Positions 63,463 to 64,000 of a stretch of 64,000 nt of DNA are shown piece by piece. Numbering within the stretch: position 1 is the first letter of the stretch; each line of letters opens with the position of its first letter. A model generated the notes under the pieces. It worked only from the letters and a program-made list of their open reading frames with translations, was not told where the DNA came from and made no database searches. The position numbers were made by a program, and so were the translations under genes. Source of the stretch: VBDM01 sp035519135 (lineage in GTDB: Bacteria; Pseudomonadota; Gammaproteobacteria; Burkholderiales; SG8-39); assembly GCA_035519135.1 (NCBI GenBank), contig DATIWX010000100.1:9458-73457 (forward strand). Direction: 5' to 3'.

Positions 63463-63933
63463 CTACAGCCAGCGACGTACCTTGTCCTTGTATTCGACAT
63501 AGCGTGCGCCAAAGGTAGCTTCGAGCTTTACCTCCTCGGCGACGATGAAGCGCCGAGTGATCTGCCAAACAAAAACTGGCAGAGCCAGCCATGGCGACAG
63601 ACTCCCGAAGCACAAGGCTACTCCGGCAAGGATGAGCACCATCCCGAGGTACATGGGGTGGCGGGTGAACGTGAACGGACCTTCTGTAATCAGCGCGGTC
63701 GTGCGCTCGAAGGGCTTGACCGAAGTGCCCTTGCGTTTGAAGAGGCTGTCCGTCCAGAGATTGATCCCTACTCCGGTGGCGAGCAGGCAGCCTCCAGCGA
63801 CCACGTGCCAGGTAGAAGTGAAGAGTTGCACAAGGGGGACAAGGAAATGTAGGGCGATCATCAGTAGCAGCCCCGCAAAGAGAAGGATCGGCGGGAGCAG
63901 ACCTCGTGGGCCTGGGTCGGTGGAAGTGCTCAC
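63463..63933 (-). CDS. Isoprenylcysteine carboxyl methyltransferase-like (ICMT/PEMT) membrane protein
   Basis: 156 residues from GTG 63931-63933; a GTG at 63976-63978 sits inside the upstream attC and is unlikely. Three to four hydrophobic segments and the family motif ITEGPFTFTRHPMYLGMVL, with VAEEVKLEATFGARYVEYKDKV near the C-terminus, define isoprenylcysteine methyltransferase-like proteins that bind SAM at the membrane. Bacterial substrates are unknown. The stop lies 6 bases before the next attC. Confidence 0.85.
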   Translation of the reverse strand: MSTSTDPGPRGLLPPILLFAGLLLMIALHFLVPLVQLFTSTWHVVAGGCLLATGVGINLWTDSLFKRKGTSVKPFERTTALITEGPFTFTRHPMYLGMVLILAGVALCFGSLSPWLALPVFVWQITRRFIVAEEVKLEATFGARYVEYKDKVRRWL

Positions 63934-63959
63934 GGCTGATGGAGTTGGTGCATTGCGGA

Positions 63960-64000
63960 GCCTAACGTTGGAGTTCACCCGCGAGCGGAGGCGGGCGCAG
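63960..64000 (-). repeat. attC site cut by the right edge
   Basis: The R' end GTTAGGC (63960-63966) is preceded, on the minus strand, by GGGTGAACTCCAAC, very close to the aadA-type attC end. The remainder is outside the window. Confidence 0.7.

Larger units (their letters stand above)
61456..64000 (-). mobile_element. Integron gene-cassette array (distal end), minus-strand orientation
   Basis: Five sites built like attC (imperfect palindromes bounded by RYYYAAC and GTTRRRY) alternate with short genes, all on the minus strand, with each gene stop close to the following site and each start soon after the preceding site. The sites at 62699-62788 and 63254-63343 are the same length and share a long common sequence. 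Cassette order in reading direction: ICMT-like, an attC-only unit, VOC protein, hicB/hicA, carbonic anhydrase. No integrase is inside the window, so this is either the distal end of a chromosomal integron or a CALIN. Confidence 0.75.

Noticed and set aside
61456..64000. An integron integrase gene inside the window
   Set aside because: None of the frames in this region shows tyrosine-recombinase residues; all are accounted for by the cassette genes.

Overview
The window is GC-rich, densely packed chromosomal DNA from a Gram-negative bacterium, most likely a betaproteobacterium (Burkholderiales/Nitrosomonadales/Rhodocyclales type). The taxonomic call is inference. It rests on the glyA-nrdR-ribD-ribE order, a phasin gene with a GCA-rich palindrome at its promoter, the System I ccm operon, and the general flavour of the proteins. 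Genes often overlap by 1-8 bases (ATGA, GTGA, TGATG). No tRNA, rRNA, CRISPR array or integrase gene was seen.

Layout. (1) 1-3098: the 3' part of a multihaem cytochrome (MtrA/DmsE type) and a complete MtrB/PioB-type porin, together a transmembrane electron conduit. (2) 3166-10941, minus strand: a complete ccmABCDEFGHI cytochrome c maturation operon headed by a MoxR/CoxD-like ATPase. (3) 11188-16722: a molybdenum hydroxylase locus, coxS-coxL-coxM (form II, AYRGAGR motif) on the minus strand, with divergent xdhC and a mocA-like cytidylyltransferase. (4) 16719-23027: mixed metabolic genes (DUF2917, tautomerase, LysR regulator, M61 peptidase, VOC dioxygenase-like protein, threonine dehydratase-like enzyme, TPMT-type methyltransferase). 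(5) 23191-32132: a four-gene RND efflux operon of mdtABC type with an outer-membrane lipoprotein. (6) 32184-41668: glyA, nrdR, ribD, ribE, hrpA and neighbours. (7) 41768-61372: phasin, gluQ, NDH-2, thioredoxin, transporters, Kef-type K+ efflux, purN, rsmB, a desaturase, rpmB-rpmG, radC, coaBC and dut.

(8) 61456-64000, the most unusual part: what reads as the distal end of an integron gene-cassette array, oriented on the minus strand. Four complete attC-like sites and one cut by the window edge separate small single-function cassettes: an isoprenylcysteine-methyltransferase-like membrane protein, a VOC/YycE-like protein, a hicB-hicA pair whose hicA is frameshifted, and a beta-carbonic anhydrase next to dut. 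One cassette contains nothing but an attC. If this is right, attI and any integrase gene would lie beyond the right edge; otherwise it is a CALIN (attC cluster without an integrase).

Together these regions suggest a respiratory, PHB-storing organism with extracellular or trans-outer-membrane electron transfer, dedicated haem-protein maturation beside it, and an acquired cassette region at the end of an otherwise housekeeping segment.
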